In this document: in pieces, positions 15,411-16,010 of the stretch
Layout of the letters: each line of letters starts with the position of its first letter
Numbering within the stretch: position 1 is the first letter of the stretch
Source of the DNA: JAQUGA01 sp964521105
GTDB taxonomy: Bacteria; Bacteroidota; Bacteroidia; Bacteroidales; WCHB1-69
Direction: 5' to 3'
Assembly: GCA_964521105.1 (NCBI GenBank)
Contig: CAZFPO010000062.1
Span: 1 to 16,010, forward strand
Length of the DNA: 16,010 nucleotides
Made by a program: the position numbers and the translations under genes
The notes under the pieces: generated by a model
Told to the model about the DNA's origin: nothing
Seen by the model: only the letters and a program-made list of their open reading frames with translations
Databases searched by the model: none

Positions 15411-15875
15411 ATGAGTGCCTTTTCACAAATATACATTCAGGTAGTTTTTGCAGTTAAAGACAGAAACAGTCTTATTAAATCTGATTAGGAAGAAGAATTA
15501 TTCAAATACATTACTGGAATAGTTCAAAATAAAAACCAAAAAATGTTAGCAATAAATGGGACGAAGGATCATATCCATTTTTTAATTGGGATGAAGCCCT
15601 CATGTTGCTTATCTGATTTAGTTAGAGAGGTGAAGAAATCATCAAATACGTTCATCAATGAAAAGAAATTTTCTAGAATGAAGTTTGATTGGCAGGAAGG
15701 ATTTGGAGCATTTTCTTATTCACATTTGGCATTGGATAATGTGATTGCTTATGTTAAAAACCAAAAGGAACATCATCGAAAAACAACATTTAAAGAGGAA
15801 TATATTGATTTTTTAGAGAAATTCCAAATTGAATATAAAACGGAGTATCTGTTCAATTGGATAGAAAATGATTAA
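15411..15875 (+). pseudogene. Y1 (HUH) transposase, IS200/REP-associated type, broken by an in-frame TAG
   Basis: The frame from ATG 15411 reads MSAFSQIYIQVVFAVKDRN, the usual start of small Y1 transposases. It meets TAG at 15486-15488 (codon 26) and continues in the same frame to the stop at 15873-15875, 154 codons in all. Downstream parts are intact: the HUH pair in DHIHFLIGM, SDLVREVKKSSN, the WQEGFGAFSYS block, and the catalytic-tyrosine helix YVKNQKEHH. Reinitiation at ATG 15543 would make 110 aa that keep the HUH and Tyr residues but lack the first strand of the domain, so it is probably inactive. A one-base change from TGG (Trp) would explain the stop. These enzymes nick single-stranded DNA at hairpins, and the adjoining palindromes are the likely substrates. 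Confidence 0.85.
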
Positions 15876-15888
15876 AACAATACGATAA

Positions 15889-15936
15889 ATGAGTACATTC
15901 TTACAAATATACATAAAGGTGATTTTTGCTGTTTAA
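15889..15936 (+). pseudogene. Decayed start of a second Y1 transposase copy
   Basis: ATG 15889 opens MSTFLQIYIKVIFAV followed by TAA. It is clearly related to the first 15 residues of the transposase just upstream (MSAFSQIYIQVVFAV). No further homologous sequence is recognised up to the window end. It is either a truncated tandem copy or the start of a badly decayed one. Confidence 0.7.
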
Positions 15937-16010
15937 GTCATTTTTGCAATGAATATTAGGCAGATTCAACTAGCAAATGCAACTTTATTGTTTACAAATT
16001 TAAAAAATAT

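Overview
The window looks like a chromosomal segment from an AT-rich member of the Bacteroidota, probably an anaerobic or facultative Bacteroidales-like organism. This rests on Bacteroidota-style promoter boxes (TAnnTTTG) at 236-243 and 14096-14103, A/T-rich leaders without strong Shine-Dalgarno sites, the etfB-etfA-acyl-CoA dehydrogenase layout, and REP-like palindromes next to a Y1/RAYT-type transposase. The genus cannot be fixed from the sequence alone.

Layout, left to right. (1) Positions 1-53 are the extreme 3' end of a group II intron: the 3' strand of domain V and a complete domain VI with a bulged branch-point A. (2) Positions 284-3958 (+) are a three-gene operon, etfB, etfA and a long acyl-CoA dehydrogenase, closed by a strong bidirectional terminator at 3972-4014. 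(3) Positions 4132-13442 (-) are a seven-gene operon, transcribed from 13.4 kb towards 4.1 kb: two tandem HyfB-like antiporter subunits, a HyfD/HycD (NuoH-like) subunit, HyfE, HyfF, a fused NuoC/NuoD-HycE-like large subunit, and a ferredoxin/NuoB fusion. The layout is that of a membrane-bound group 4 hydrogenase, but all four Ni-Fe cysteines are replaced, as are three of the four expected proximal-cluster cysteines. It is therefore best read as an energy-converting hydrogenase-related (Ehr) complex of unknown reaction. (4) Positions 13443-16010 are an accessory region. A dinD gene lies between two direct repeats built of 17-bp perfect palindromes at exactly 51-nt centre spacing. After it come a Y1 (HUH) REP-associated transposase broken by an in-frame TAG and the decayed start of a second copy.

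How the parts may work together. The Etf/dehydrogenase operon oxidises or reduces acyl-CoA, and its EtfA resembles clostridial Etf proteins that couple to ferredoxin. The Ehr complex keeps one complete [4Fe-4S] ferredoxin-type site and three antiporter-like subunits, so it could link a ferredoxin-level donor to ion pumping. The two operons converge and are not co-transcribed, so this coupling is inference. The right-hand region looks like a small mobile or recombination-prone island carrying a DNA-damage-response gene.
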